A stretch of DNA of 64,000 bases from Archivesica marissinica (GCA_014843695.1 CM026394.1:35334670-35398669), one strand, 5' to 3'. Positions 1-11,227 are shown, numbered from the stretch's first letter. Numbers and translations are program-made. Notes: generated from the sequence alone by a model not told the origin.

Positions 1-597
1 TCGAGCAGAATGTACAGTGAGTTGATGGTACCCAATGATACCCCTGCCTTCGAGCAGATAGTACAGTGAGTTGATGGTACCCAATGATACCCCTGCCTTC
101 GAGCAGAGTGTACAGTGAGTTGGTGGTACCCAATGATACCCCTGCCTTCGAGCAGATAGTACAGTGAGTTGGTGGTACCCAATGATACCCCTGCCTTCGA
201 GCAGATAGTACAGTGAGTTGGTGGTACCCAATGATACCCCTGCCTTCGAGCAGATAGTACAGTGAGTTGGTGGTACCCAATGATACCCCTGCCTTCGAGC
301 AGATAGTACAGTGAGTTGGTGGTACCCAATGATACCCCTGCCTTCGAGCAGATAGTACAGTGAGTTGGTGGTACCCAATGATACCCCTGCCTTCGAGCAG
401 ATAGTACAGTGAGTTGGTGGTACCCAATGATACCCCTGCCTTCGAGCAGATAGTACAGTGAGTTGGTGGTACCCAATGATACCCCTGCCTTCGAGCAGAT
501 AGTACAGTGAGTTGGTGGTACCCAATGATACCCCTGCCTTCGAGCAGATAGTATAGTGAGTTGATGGTACCCAATGATACCCCTGCCTTCGAGCAGA
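1..597. repeat. 49-bp tandem satellite (about 12 copies), cut by the window edge
   Basis: The unit begins tcgagcagatagtacagtga and ends acccctgcct. Units are nearly identical, with a few substitutions such as ttgatgg/ttggtgg and taca/tata. The array starts before base 1, so its true length is unknown. No coding role is visible. Confidence 0.95.
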
Positions 598-2050
598 TAA
601 TGCTATGTACCAGTAACACATGTATTGGTACATCGGGGGACCAGGAACCATGGTTATTGTGGGCGTCAGTCCACTTTATGTGATTAATTTAAACATATTT
701 TATTTCCCAATACTATACAGTTTGTACAATGCATACTTTGATATGGCTAGTTGGTGAGCCGCCATCTAGCTAACTATTGGTGAATAAATTCGAACAAAAT
801 TGGAAGGAATTTGCAGTATTGTCCGGAGATGGAAACTAGTGTGTTGGTGTGTTGTGTGGAAGGCGGACCAGTCTCTATATATATCTCTCTACCTTGTATA
901 TGTACTCTTTTTTTTCTTTTTCCCCCCCTTCTATTCTTTTTTCACATTCCAGTTTATCTAAAGTACATTTGTACTGTTTCGAGAGTGACCTCGTCTCTCG
1001 AGAATGACCTTGTTTTTGTTGTTTTTTCGGTATAATAGCAATTCATGACTTATTGTTGATTTCACATTCATTACAATCAATATACTGTTTTTATTTCCGA
1101 GCAGGAATAATTTATACCCAGGTAAACTTTTGACCTCAGAATCATACTGTTATTGTATATTTCAATAATCATTTATATGTATTATTGATACATGCTCTTA
1201 AATGAAAACTTACAGCGTTTGATATATTATTTAATTTACATGAGTCTCTTAAAAAAAATTATGCTAGCCTATTGTACTACAAAATATAAAACCTAAACTA
1301 TAGTCTTGTCTTTTCTTTCGAACAAGACTTCTCTTTCTAGAAGACGTATCTTTGTTTTGGATATAATAATTCAATATTCTATAAATTTTAAATCAAAATA
1401 TTACAAATGATTTGGTTTTTATCTCTTTATTGGTAAAGGGAGACAACTCATTAACCCGTTACATTTTCAAATTAATTTAGACTACTATGTTAAATCAAGG
1501 TCATTGTGTATAATTACTATGTGTTGAATGTGATATCTATGACTATGTATATGCTACATTAAAAAAATAAACGGGGTTACCCACTGTTGGGGCCTCAAAA
1601 AAAAAAAAAAAAAAAAAAAAACTATTGGTGACTGCTTGCCTATCAACCTGGCGCCTGGCCAACAGGGCTAGGTTTCGGGAAGTATACATGCACTGATGTT
1701 AACCATAAGAGGTGTCTCATAACTGAGTCATAAGTCAGAAAGGGCTGACCTTTTCAGTGTGGGTACCACAATCATAAACTCTTTAAACTTTTATGCATTG
1801 TGTTCTTACCCTGTCTTTGAAAAATTCGATATGTTGACCCCAAATCGGGGACCGCAGTAAACCTTATTCACTGATGAATGCCGTGTATATCGGATATCTT
1901 GGTATTAACGAATTAACTAGCGCCTAATCAGCAGCTAAGATACGGAAATCAAATAGTGTGACAACTGTATTCTATATATGTATTAAAATTATATACTGGG
2001 GCAAATCATTGGAGTAATGCGCAGCAGTTTGTAGTATGCTTTTTATTGTT
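598..2050. other. Intergenic AT-rich DNA with retroelement tail fragments
   Basis: I see no supported exon here. Around 664-710 is a fragment (reverse orientation) also present near 29.73 kb, with the core gggaaataaaatatg, likely the 3' end of a non-LTR element. A run of about 28 A at 1593-1620 follows a short GC-rich segment and looks like the poly(A) end of another plus-strand retroelement. The 74-codon open frame at 811-1035 is low-complexity and unsupported. Confidence 0.5.
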
Positions 2051-2054
2051 GTTT

Positions 2055-2252
2055 AGTTTATACACATTTATTTTAGCTCGATTGCGAAGTTATTTCAACT
2101 TATATAAATCACTCTCGAGACCTCATTCCTGATGGAATCCATCGCCACGAGGGAGATAAAAGAGGCAACGTGGAATTTAAATGCCTTGCCTAAGGGCACA
2201 CTCGTAACGGCTCCAGTGGGGCTCGAACTCCGGACATTTCGCACCTGCAGCG
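2055..2252 (-). mobile_element. SINE family B copy (tRNA-derived)
   Basis: Reverse complement of the family consensus seen at 6046-6280: tRNA-like head with B-box gttcgagcccc, middle ending cccttaggcaaggcattta, then a body ending in ctaaaataaatttgtataaac. The 5' part of the head is missing. Confidence 0.85.
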
Positions 2253-2259
2253 GTTAGTT

Positions 2260-2870
2260 ATTGTTGTTTAAGGCATGGGAATGTTTTAGAGTGCTAAGCA
2301 ATATGTTAGTTTGTTTGTTAGTTCTTGGAATTTAAATTCGCACCAACAGTTTATGGCGACTATCCAGGTGTTATTGGATGGGGAGATACCGGCTCTGTCA
2401 TATTATTATGATGGGATGAGGTATCGAACTAGCGACCCTGGCATGGCAGTCAGCAACTTGATCACTAAATCACTGACCAACATCGGTATGCCAAGAATTA
2501 TGCGTTAGAGTTTTACATACCATACCAGGCGCCAGGCTATGCGGTAGTATTTTGTTATCTAGATGTTTAGGCTTACTTATCACACAATTATAGTTCGATT
2601 GTGAAATGAAGGAAGAACAACACCATCGCGGTACTGACGTGACTCTAACCTGCAACCCTTTGGCTACAGGGCGTAAACATGTCTATTACACCACGGAGGC
2701 TCGGCAGTATGTGCAGAGTAACTACGAAGGTGGCTTCCCCACGCAACGAAACAATCCTCATCGTTGATTATATCGTATGTTGTGGTATGTTGTCGTATGT
2801 TGTCGTACTTTTATGTACACAATTAATGGTATCTTCATGTACTATAGCAATTGATTGTTACATTGTATAT
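2260..2870. other. Non-coding stretch with a tRNA-like SINE head on the minus strand
   Basis: Around 2415-2485 the minus strand reads like a tRNA-type head with a B-box-like agttcgatacc, so it is probably a decayed SINE. Nothing else is supported. The open frames at 2311-2508 and 2679-2903 do not show splice or composition support. Confidence 0.35.
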
Positions 2871-2899
2871 AGCGAACTCAGACGACATAATCAAGAAAC

Positions 2900-2947
2900 A
2901 TGAAACACGCGGGTGTGGAAGAGGAACCGGAACAAGAATCATTTGAG
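2900..2947 (+). CDS. Gene A exon 1 (start codon, 16 codons)
   Basis: The ATG at 2900 is the first after an in-frame TAA 12 nt upstream. The frame runs MKHAGVEEEPEQESFE and then meets a GT donor (gtatcc) in phase 0. The exon itself may begin at 2873, after the acceptor-like tgtatatag. It is short and acidic, with a moderately good donor. Confidence 0.5.
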
Positions 2948-5900
2948 GTATCCATGACAACGTAAGATAAATAAATACATTTCTGGTAAAACAGTCGCAT
3001 ATCATACAACATCAGTTATTGGTATGTCGTCTTCTTGATTTAATCCATGTTCGTATATATCAGTTTAATTTGTGGTCGGAAGATCGGTGGTTCTACCTGG
3101 TGCCCGTCCGTGCCTGAATACTGCTCGGAGGGCACCAGGACTCTCGGAGGGGCACCGGGGTGTTCCTCCACCAATAATAGCTGAAGAGTCGCTACAAGTA
3201 TGACCATATTTGTTTTCATCCAACTCGACTACGTCCGAAAACTGGTAACAGAACATTGCTGGTAACAGGACTTCAATTCAATTCAATTCAAATTTTATTT
3301 TAATAAATTTTTACCGGGAACGTCACGACAAGCAGTAACTAATCCACGAATGTGGCCATTGTCATTAATATGTGTGTAGGGTGCAATTCATAATTAATAT
3401 GACCGACGCCTCCTGAAGAGATTAGTCATTTTAGATTTTTGGAGGATAGTGCAATGATACAGACAGAGACCCATTCCAGAGTCTCCTCTGGTTCTTTTAC
3501 GTTACGTGCACAGTGTAAAGCACCGACACGAGACCTCGGTTTAACGTACCATCTGAAAGACTGTTAATTTTATTAGGGTCAGACGAGGGATCAAACCTGT
3601 GATGAAAACAATGAAAGCAAATTAAAACTATATATAGTATGCATGGGTGGTAGCTGACCCATGGTTCTCATTAACTATATGCTTACAGTTTCAGCAAGCA
3701 CTTACAGAGCCTACAGTTCTTGTGAAACCGTTTCTACGGATTGGAGACTTAGTGCACGAAGGTGTTTGGTCATGTCCGGTGTCCGTCCATGCATCAGCCG
3801 AAAGGTTGGCTACTTCTTAACACATACATAGTTATGCATTTAAACAATTAAATGTCCTTCTTCTGCGTTTCACTGAGATCTGAAATGCCAGTTGTGTACA
3901 CATAATTTGCACAAAACTCGACTGTCAGCTTTTTACACCTAATTTCAATAAACTCATGGCGCAAAATACATCTCATACCTCAACCAGGAACCTAGATAGA
4001 TCATTCAAATATGATACTGCCCTTATGGCACGCAGAAAAAGACAATTAAATTGTTATAATTAAACCTAATATGTTACAAATTACAAAACAAGTTGTCGTT
4101 TTGATTCTTCAAGATTTCCATACCGTACATAATTCTTTAGCCCAACCCATTTGCTTTTTTTCCCATATTAAATCGTATACAGCAATAATAATAAATCCTA
4201 TTATAATTTCTAATTGTTTTATACGTATTTCATTGGGTGTATAATTGTAATGTAATGCATGAAAATAAAATGAAATGAAATATTATTTTTAAAAAAACAA
4301 TTCATTACACTTAAATTACATGTTCCGTGTTGTAAAGGACTATATTTTAGCGTAGGTGCGCATTAATATTCACCTTCCAGTTGTATACTTAGAGAACAGC
4401 ATACGTTTGCGGTTCATCGCGTTCTGAACGGCGATCACATGGGCTGACTCAGCCAATCAGAATCCCGACATTGCAAGAAGTTCTAGTTATTCCAAGAAAT
4501 AGTTCTGGTTCGTTGATAGTTGTCATTATCTGTGACCGTCACGCCATCTAAATATTCAGTTAAATTAAATAAATGTATTCCATTAAATATGACAATATAA
4601 TTATTGATAACAAATAATACATAAACAAAGTATAATGGAAAGGCATGGATACATTTTCAGAAGAGCATATTCGATGGTTGTAGGTTATCAAGACATGGGT
4701 TGCTGTTCAAACTGTTAAAAGTTGCTATCAGACAAGTGTATTCCTTACAAAACAAGTTCACTGCCCAAAGTTGCAAGAACGATCGACATCCATCCTAATT
4801 AACATATATTAAATATAATTGAAGATTGCATGTATGTATGTTCCATTAATGCCAAACCCCTTGTGTGGACGTAGACATGTTTTCCTGGGCATGCTTAGCC
4901 GACCATAGCGGTTAACCAGTACTGAGCAATGTGTGTGAGGTGCCTTGCTCAATGACAATACATACGTGGCCTGACTGAGTACCGAACCCGGACCGTTCGA
5001 TTCCATATCGGACGCTCTACCATTGGACCACGGACGCCACTCTACCATTGGACCACGGACGCCACACTATATTATTGAACACTATATAATCTTATTTTGA
5101 CTAGAATAATCTTTATTTCATTCTACTCTCGTCGTAGCTGCATTTCTCAGTAACAAGTCATGATTGCAAAGAAGTTAATGCGCGCACCAGTACATAGCTT
5201 AATTTCAATACGTTTTATTAAAACTACTACCACGAGAATTGGGACACTCGCAATTTGTAATTTTAAAACTGCTACCACGAGAATTGGGACACTTGCAATT
5301 TGTAATTTTTAAACTGCTACCACGAGAATTGGGACACTCGCAATTTGTAATTTTAAAACTGCTACCACGAGAATTGGGACACTCGCAATTTGTAATTTTA
5401 AAACTGCTACCACGAGAATTGGGACATTCACAATTTGTAATTGTTGTTCAACAGAAATTTTACTTTAAAGAAATTCAATGCTGTTGATTGTTTAATTTGC
5501 ATAAGTTTTGAAAATATTCTATTCACACGAAAATAGATACAAACATGGGATATACGTTCATCGAAGGAAATGCAATAGCGATGTAAATATTCATTATTAT
5601 TTTCCCCAGAATTGTTTTACTTTCAAAATGTGCAGTAAATTTGTATTTCAAGAACAAAAGTGTTCGACTGGGATCGTCCGAAGATTGCACGAACGAATTT
5701 AGTAGAGTCGGCTTCGAAATACCAAGCTGTGTATCTGCAGAAAATGCTGAAAGACAAAGACAGAGAGATGCAACTGATAACAAACCTACTGATCAAGTCA
5801 AACAAGGATAACGTATCTCTACTGACAGAACTAGAAGGGTGCGTGTATATGCTGCGCTGTATCTTGTGCACACATCGGCTATACATAGACCGTCACAAGT

Positions 5901-7872
5901 GTTGACCACGTCAAGACGATGACATGTAAAACATAATTACTAAGTTACGCCTTGAGGGTCGCTGTCACACGTTGTGGTCAATCCTTTCTAATAATATTCG
6001 TGTTCCACTGCGTAATAAATTCATGTTGCATTTTTAAAATACCGAGAAGTCGTGATAGCGCCGTGGATGCGCGGTCGCTTCAGGTGCGAAAGGTCCGGAG
6101 TTCGAGCCCCGCTGGAGCCGTTACGATTGTGCCCTTAGGCAAGGCATTTACATTCCACGTTGCCTCTTCTCTCTCCCTCGTGGCGATGGATTCCATCAGG
6201 AATGAGGGCTCGAGAGTGATTAATATAAGTTGAAATAACTTGTTTCGCAATCGAGTTAAAATAAATTTGTATAACCTATGCGTGTCTATTTCCTAACGTT
6301 CAATGCCAAATGTCACACATAGAGGCCCAGCGATTCATATAGAGATTTCCAACTGATCCTACCCCATAACTGGTATTGTTTTACAGGAATGTTCATGTAA
6401 CCTAGTATAGGTAGTCCTCGGCCTCAGTGGCTGAGTGGTTTACGTTACGGTCATTGACTTCATTCACACGCCCCGCACCGCTGTTGGTTCGAATCCCACT
6501 AGGGGTGTTAACTTCCTTCATGTGAGGTAGCGATAGCGGAAGATCGGTGGTTCTATCCGGCTGCTGAACCGTGCCTGGAATACTGCTCGGAGGGGCACCA
6601 GGACTCTTCCTCCGGCTGCTCCCCTGCGCCTGGAATACTGCTCGGAGGGGCACCAGGACTCTTCCTCCGGCTGCTCCCCTGCGCCTGGAATACTGCTCGG
6701 AGGGGCACCAGGACTCTTCCTCCGGCTGCTCAACCGCGCCTGGAATACTGCTCGGAGGGGCACCAGGACTCTTCCTCCGGCTGCTCCTCTGCGCCTGGAA
6801 TACTGCTCGGAGGGGCACCAGGACTCCTCCACCGCGCATGGAATACTGCTCGGAGGGGCACCAGGACTCTTCCTCCGGCTGTTCATCCGCGCCTGGAATA
6901 CTGCTCGGAGGGGCACCAGGACTCTTCCTCCGGCTGCTCGGCCGCGCCTGAAATACCGCTCGGAGGGGCACCAGGACTGTTCCTCTGGCTGTTCAACCGC
7001 GCCTGGAATACTGCTCGGAGGGGCACCAGGACTGTTCCTCCGGCTGTTCATCCGCGCCTGGAATACTGCTCGAGGGGCACCAGGACTGTTCCTCCGGCTG
7101 TTCATCCGCGCCTAGAATACTGCTCGGAGGGGCACCAGGACTCTTCCTCCGGCTGTTCAACCGCGCCTGGAATACTGCTCGGATGGGGCACCAGGACTGT
7201 TCCTCCGGCTGTTCATCCGCGCCTGGAATACTGCTCGGAGGGGCACCAGGACTGTTCCTCCGGCTGTTCATCCGCGCCTGGAATACTGCTCGGAGGGGCA
7301 CCAGGACTCTTCCTCCGGCTGCTCAACCGCGCCTGGATTACTGCTCGGAGGGGCACCAGAACTCTTCCTCCGGCTGCTCACCCGCGCCTGGATTACTGCT
7401 CGGAGGGGCACCAGGACTCTTCCTCCGACTGCTCACCCGCGCCTGGAATACTGCTCGGAGGGGCACCAGAACTCTTCCTCCGGCTGCTCACCCGCGCCTG
7501 GAATACTGCTCGGGGGCACCAGGACTCTTCCTACGGCTGCTCACCCGCGCCTGGAATACTGCTCGGAGGGGCACCAGGACTCTTCCTCCACCACTGAATA
7601 ATAACCGAAGAGAGGCCATATGACATAAGCTCATTAAGCTGTTAGTGCGTCATTAAATCCAATAAAACATATCTGTATAAATAGTTGCATACACACCATA
7701 TATACATTACAGGTACAGAGGAGAGACCTATGACGTGCTGTATAAAGAGAACATCACACTTAAGGAACAGATTGCACGTGCATGCAGAGTAAACGCCATG
7801 CTGGCTGGACAATGTAAGAAAGACAATAACAGATTTCTACACAAGATTAATCCAACAAGAACGGCTGTGTAG
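2900..7872 (+). CDS. Gene A: predicted 167-aa coiled-coil protein, four coding exons
   Basis: Coding exons are 2900-2947, 3695-3804, 5653-5838 and 7713-7872 (504 nt with stop). Phases agree at every junction (0, 2, 2), which chance open frames would rarely do. The product starts MKHAGVEEEPEQESFE, has a middle region with WSCPVSVHASAE, then a lysine/glutamate-rich part (about residues 75-125) likely to form a coiled coil, and ends INPTRTAV. There is no signal peptide or membrane segment, so a cytosolic or nuclear role is likely, but I recognise no family and propose no function. AATAAA at 7931-7936 lies 58 nt after the stop. Introns 2 and 3 contain a dispersed repeat, a SINE B and a SINE C with a large internal array. 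Untranslated exons upstream are possible. The weakest splice site is the donor GTGCGT after 5838. Confidence 0.6.
3074..3215 (+). mobile_element. SINE family C fragment (3' half)
   Basis: Contains the family C internal words ggaagatcggtggttcta, tactgctcggagg and caataatagctgaagagtcg. The tRNA-like head is absent. It carries a short internal duplication of the ggaggggcacc motif, the same segment that expands at 6570-7600. Confidence 0.8.
3216..3395. other. Short non-coding gap with a (TTCAA)n stretch
   Basis: A pentanucleotide run (ttcaa repeated, about 3271-3292) is followed by aaattttattttaataaattt, which resembles a retroelement 3' end. Nothing else is visible. Confidence 0.4.
3396..3605 (-). 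mobile_element. SINE family A copy, truncated in its tRNA head
   Basis: Minus-strand copy of the family whose complete members lie at 14505-14785 and 21341-21631. It includes gaccgacgcctcctgaagag and ccgacacgagacctcggttt, and stops just past the B-box. Confidence 0.85.
3695..3804 (+). CDS. Gene A exon 2
   Basis: The acceptor cttacagtttcag precedes 3695, and the donor AG|GTTGGC follows 3804. The only sensible frame starts QALTEPTVLVKPFLRIGDLV and ends in phase 2, matching the one-base lead of the next exon. An alternative acceptor six bases upstream would add Phe-Gln in the same frame. Confidence 0.6.
3830..4510 (+). repeat. Dispersed repeat F (about 650 bp)
   Basis: Diverged copies occur at about 38320-38810 and 52620-53070. 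Shared words include aacaattaaatgt, aaacaagttgtc/aaacaggttgtc and ggcgatcacatggg followed by a CCAATCA-type motif. It lies in gene A intron 2. No terminal repeats were recognised, so the class is unknown. Confidence 0.6.
4835..5064 (-). mobile_element. SINE family E (V-SINE-like core)
   Basis: On the minus strand it has a tRNA-like head (gtggtccaatggtagagcg, then gggttcggtac) followed by gagcaaggcacctcacac. That segment resembles the conserved central domain of V-type SINEs, by my recollection of that family. The 24-bp head start is tandemly duplicated at 5016-5064. Confidence 0.7.
5222..5445. repeat. 45-bp tandem repeat, 5 copies
   Basis: The unit contains actgctaccacgagaattgg and gacactcgcaatttgtaatt. 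Because 45 is divisible by three, it produces an open frame of 82 codons that is not otherwise gene-like. It lies 0.2 kb upstream of gene A exon 3. Confidence 0.9.
5653..5838 (+). CDS. Gene A exon 3 (coiled-coil region)
   Basis: The acceptor gtatttcaag precedes 5653. The frame is open for 61 codons and begins TKVFDWDRPKIARTNLVESA. It continues with a charged helix (LQKMLKDKDREMQLITNLL) that has regular leucines. It enters with one base and leaves with two, compatible with both neighbours. The donor GTGCGT is weak. Confidence 0.6.
6046..6280 (+). mobile_element. SINE family B, near-complete copy in gene A intron 3
   Basis: tRNA-like head: A-box region gatagcgccgtggatgcg, a 5-bp anticodon stem ttcgc/gcgaa in family members (loop ttcaggt, CAG-like), and B-box ggagttcgagccccg. 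Then cccttaggcaaggcattta, a pyrimidine-rich middle, and an A/T-rich end. Confidence 0.9.
6415..7670 (+). mobile_element. SINE family C with a massive internal tandem expansion
   Basis: The head starts at 6415 (cctcagtggctgagtggttt, then B-box ggttcgaatccc). The typical SINE C body follows, and the 3' part reappears at about 7590-7670 (aataaccgaagag, ccatatgacataagctcatt). Between them is a tandem array made of the SINE's own internal segment. The whole element sits in gene A intron 3, upstream of the terminal exon. Confidence 0.8.
6570..7600. repeat. About 48-bp tandem array, roughly 21 copies, inside SINE C
   Basis: The unit runs cctggaatactgctcggagg, then ggcaccaggactcttcctcc, then a variable ggctg(c/t)tca/cccgcg. 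Period 48 keeps frames open on both strands, so long artificial open frames appear; they are not genes. Confidence 0.95.
7713..7872 (+). CDS. Gene A exon 4 (terminal)
   Basis: The acceptor tatacattacag is followed by one base that completes a Gly codon, then YRGETYDVLYKENITLKEQI, to a TAG at 7870-7872. The segment is again charged and helical, with two cysteines (ARAC, GQCKK). A consensus polyadenylation signal sits at 7931-7936. Confidence 0.65.
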
Positions 7873-7930
7873 TACGACGACCTTAATTCAATCAGCTGAT
7901 GCACATCCGCCGGATGTACTGCAAATTCGG

Positions 7931-7936
7931 AATAAA
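7931..7936 (+). terminator. Polyadenylation signal of gene A
   Basis: AATAAA, 58 nt after the stop codon of the terminal exon. No downstream GU-rich element was judged. Confidence 0.5.
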
Positions 7937-7989
7937 TTCAAACCTGCTTCGAAGACCACATCCGATGGCTTTTATCTGAGCATTGTCAA

Positions 7990-8455
7990 ACAAATCTACT
8001 TCCGGTTTGATGACGCCACTTCCTGTTTCACAAAATAACATGTTTGTGCCATTGTACCTTCGTCAGACCGACAGAAGGTTAAGTTGAGGAAATATAACAT
8101 AAAGGATAATATCGGTTTGGTCGAAAACGAAATACCGTAAATAGCTACCAGAAGTAGTAAATATGTGACACTTATATATATTCGGAATCCTAGTATCGAA
8201 ACAAGTCTACATGAATCTACTTCCGATTTGGTTATGTCACATCCGGTTTCACCAAATTAACATATTCGGGCATTGAACACGTAACTACCTTCGTAGAACC
8301 AACATGAGGCTCCGTTGAGGAGTAATAGGAATACTATTCAGTAAATAGTTACCGGAAGTATTATGTATACTAAGCCTATATATAGATAAACAAATCTAAA
8401 TAAATCGACTTCCGGTATGATAATGTCACTTCCGGTTACACCAACCTGGCCGATT
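7990..8455 (+). repeat. Three degenerate copies of a roughly 200-bp unit rich in ACTTCCGG
   Basis: Copies start near 7995, 8217 and 8405 with ctacttccggtttgatgacg or variants, followed by cacttcctgtttca/cacatccggtttcacc. The first two continue with a similar tail (accttcgt..., agtagtaaatatg/agtattatgtatac). The class is unknown. Confidence 0.6.
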
Positions 8456-9240
8456 TTGGGTATATTCCTGTGAACACCTTTCCAATACCAGGGAGTATTT
8501 CAATATAATAACCTTAATATTCTTTTGACGCCCCAATTTCATAGAAAATGGGATTTTAATAGAATTACTATTTCGATAGAATGTTCCTCGAAATAGGCCG
8601 GGTTGTTATTTCAATAGATGCCGTCCATTTCTATTATATTTATGTTAATGAGGAAGGGCACCGCGCGATGGTAATACTTAATATTCTTTTGAATTGCCAA
8701 CCGATGACATTTCAATAGCCATTTTGAATAGCCATGTGCGTGCGCCTACTAAATATACTGTGGGTAATATAATTCAATTAAGAATTTCTATAGCCCTTTG
8801 GAGTCTGACACGGGGGTATTTAGAATGTCTATACATATATATAACATCTGTTGGAATAACACCCGTAGTGGTCACCCTAACGAGAAACGAAATTATAGGA
8901 TAACTTGGGTGTTATGTAACATTATATTGTTGTGAATAACAGTGTGTCTACGTGGCTCCATTACTTGTCTAGTGCATTACTTCCTCCACAATTAATACCT
9001 GAAGAGCGGCCATACCACCCAAGATATATAACTACTTCGATTCAATGAGGATTAGCGTTTCAATAAACCATCGGCGTAGTAGCACCGGGCACCACATCAG
9101 CGTACGGGCGAATATGCAGGACGATGACGCACTATGTCACCAAGAACAGGGACAGTGGGGGTGCCCCCACTCCAACAAAGGAACATGACGCTCCCAATAC
9201 TACTACTGCTGTCGCATCTCACAGCTCGAAATATCACTAT
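8456..9240. other. Non-coding DNA with a dispersed repeat at 8839-9025
   Basis: 8839-9025 recurs at 12481-12660 (ataacatctgttggaataac through ccacaattaatacctg), and its right part merges with SINE C-tail words. The rest is AT-rich, with several ttcaatag/ttcgatag words. No gene is supported. Confidence 0.5.
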
Positions 9241-9243
9241 ATG

Positions 9244-10250
9244 ACGTGTGTACATGATTCCAGTGATAACCCGCCAAAGTGTGTACATTATTCCAGTGAT
9301 AACCCTCTGAAGTGTGTACATTATTCCAGTAATAACCCGCTGAAGTGTGTACATTATTCCAGTGATAACCCGCTGACGTGTGTGCATTATTCCAGTAACA
9401 ACCCGCTGATGTGTGTGCATTATTCCAGTGATAACCCGCTGACGTGTGTACATTATTCCAGTGATAACCCGTTGAAGTGTGTACATTATTCCAGTGATAA
9501 CCCTCTGAAGTGTGTACATTATTCCAGTGATAACCCGCTGAAGTGTGTACATTATTCCAGTAATAACCCGCTGAAGTGTGTACATTATTCCAATAACAAT
9601 CCGCTGAAGTGTGTACATTATTCCAGTAACAACCCGCTGAAGTGTGTACATTATTCCAGTGATAACCCGCTGAAGTGTGTACATTAGTCCAGTAGCAACC
9701 CGCTGAAGTGTGTACATTATTCCAGTGATAACCCGCTGGAGTGTGTACATTATTCCAATAACAACCCGCTGGAGTGTGTACATTATTCCAGTGATAACCC
9801 GCTGAAGTGTGTACATTATTCCAGTGATAACCCGCCGAAGTGTGTACATTATTCCAGTAACAACCCGCTGAAGTGTGTACATTATTCCAGTAACAACCCG
9901 CTGAAGTGTGTACATTATTCCAGTGATAACCCGCCGAAGTGTGTACATTATTCCAGGGATAACCCGCTGGAGAGTGTACATTATTCCAGTGATAACCCGC
10001 TGGAGTGTGTACATTATTCCAGTAACAACCCGCTGGAGTATGTACATTATTCCAGTAACAACCCGCTGAAGTGTGTACATTATTCCAGTAACAACCCGCT
10101 GAAGTGTGTACAGTATTCCAGTAACAACCCGCTGAAGTGTGTACATTATTCCAGTAACAACCCGCTGAAGTGTGTACATTATTCCAGTGATAACCCGCTG
10201 AAGTGTGTACATTATTCCAGTGATAACCCGCTGAAGTGTGCACATTATTC
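9244..10250. repeat. 33-bp tandem array, about 30 copies
   Basis: The unit is tgtgtacattattccagtga followed by taacccgctgaag. The period is a multiple of three and stop-free in several frames, which yields open frames of 187-382 codons; these are by-products. The right end runs directly into SINE B sequence (cattccacattgcctcttct). Confidence 0.95.
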
Positions 10251-10530
10251 CACATTGCCTCTTCTCTCTCCCGCGTGGCGATGGATTCCATCAGGAATGA
10301 GATCTAGAGTGATTAAGATAAGTTGTAAGAACTTGTTTCAACACTTAGCCCATCATTACCAGGACTTTTATTCAATTTCATTCCAGAAAGTGATTCGAAA
10401 CACTCGTCCAAAGAGAATAGACCATCACATAATTTAGCTGTATCTTCGTTGATCATTGGGATATTGCTATCCGATAGATAATTATCGATGTTATTATAAT
10501 TAGAGCTAAAATAAATTTGTATAACTAATA
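10248..10530 (+). mobile_element. SINE family B 3' part, interrupted by about 160 bp
   Basis: 10248-10340 matches SINE B from its pyrimidine-rich middle to gtaagaacttgtttc. The final SINE B words (gagctaaaataaatttgtat) reappear at 10503-10524. The interrupting DNA is unidentified. Confidence 0.6.
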
Positions 10531-10814
10531 TATTATAGTTGAAGGGAGTCCAATGTCATGAACATAAGTAAGCAATGATACATGAATGTATATGTATTTA
10601 CAGATAACATAACTTGTTTCCCCAAATGTATCTATACCAACACCATAAAAAACTGCACTTTTATATTCAGTGTTACTTTTTCGCTACAAATTTTAGTATT
10701 ATGGATTTTACTATCATGAGTGAAGGAAATAATCATTCACACATTGCACTAATTTACACAATATTTGCCACATTTTGATACCAAATTTGCCTGTATGTTT
10801 TTCTAAAAGGATAT

Positions 10815-11082
10815 GTGTGTGTTTTACGCTTATTTATCGTCGCTACCGGTTGCCCATATGAGTGACGCCTCCTTAAAAGAGTAGTTTTTTTAGTTTGTTG
10901 GAGGTTAGTGCAATGGTACAGACAGAGACCCATTCCAGAGTCTCCTCTGATTCTTTTACGTACACGGTGTAAAGCACCGACAAGAGACCTCGGTTTAACG
11001 TCCCATCTGAAAGACGGGGGATCGAACCTGCGATCCCTGGATTACCATTCCAGTGTGTTACCACTGGACTACAGAAGCATAT
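10815..11082 (-). mobile_element. SINE family A copy
   Basis: Near-full length. On the minus strand it has a tRNA-like head with tagtccagtggtaacacact and B-box ggttcgatccc, a body with ccgaggtctcttgtcggtgc, and a 3' stem-loop before ataaataagcg. The anticodon loop ctggtaa is GGT-like (tRNA-Thr) in better copies. Confidence 0.9.
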
Positions 11083-11227
11083 CAATTTTACCTCTAAGGC
11101 AAATGTACAGTTTCTTTTGGGTGTTGGTATATATAGAGATATGAACTGACTCGTAGTTAAATGATCCTCTAGTGTTAATAATTAGCAGCGTATGGCGCTA
11201 TAAAACTGTACATGTATAACGGCAGAT

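Noticed and set aside
9097..10291. 362- and 382-codon minus-strand frames with an 11-residue repeat
   Set aside because: Period 33 makes them open by construction. Two overlapping frames are equally open, and the plus strand is open too.
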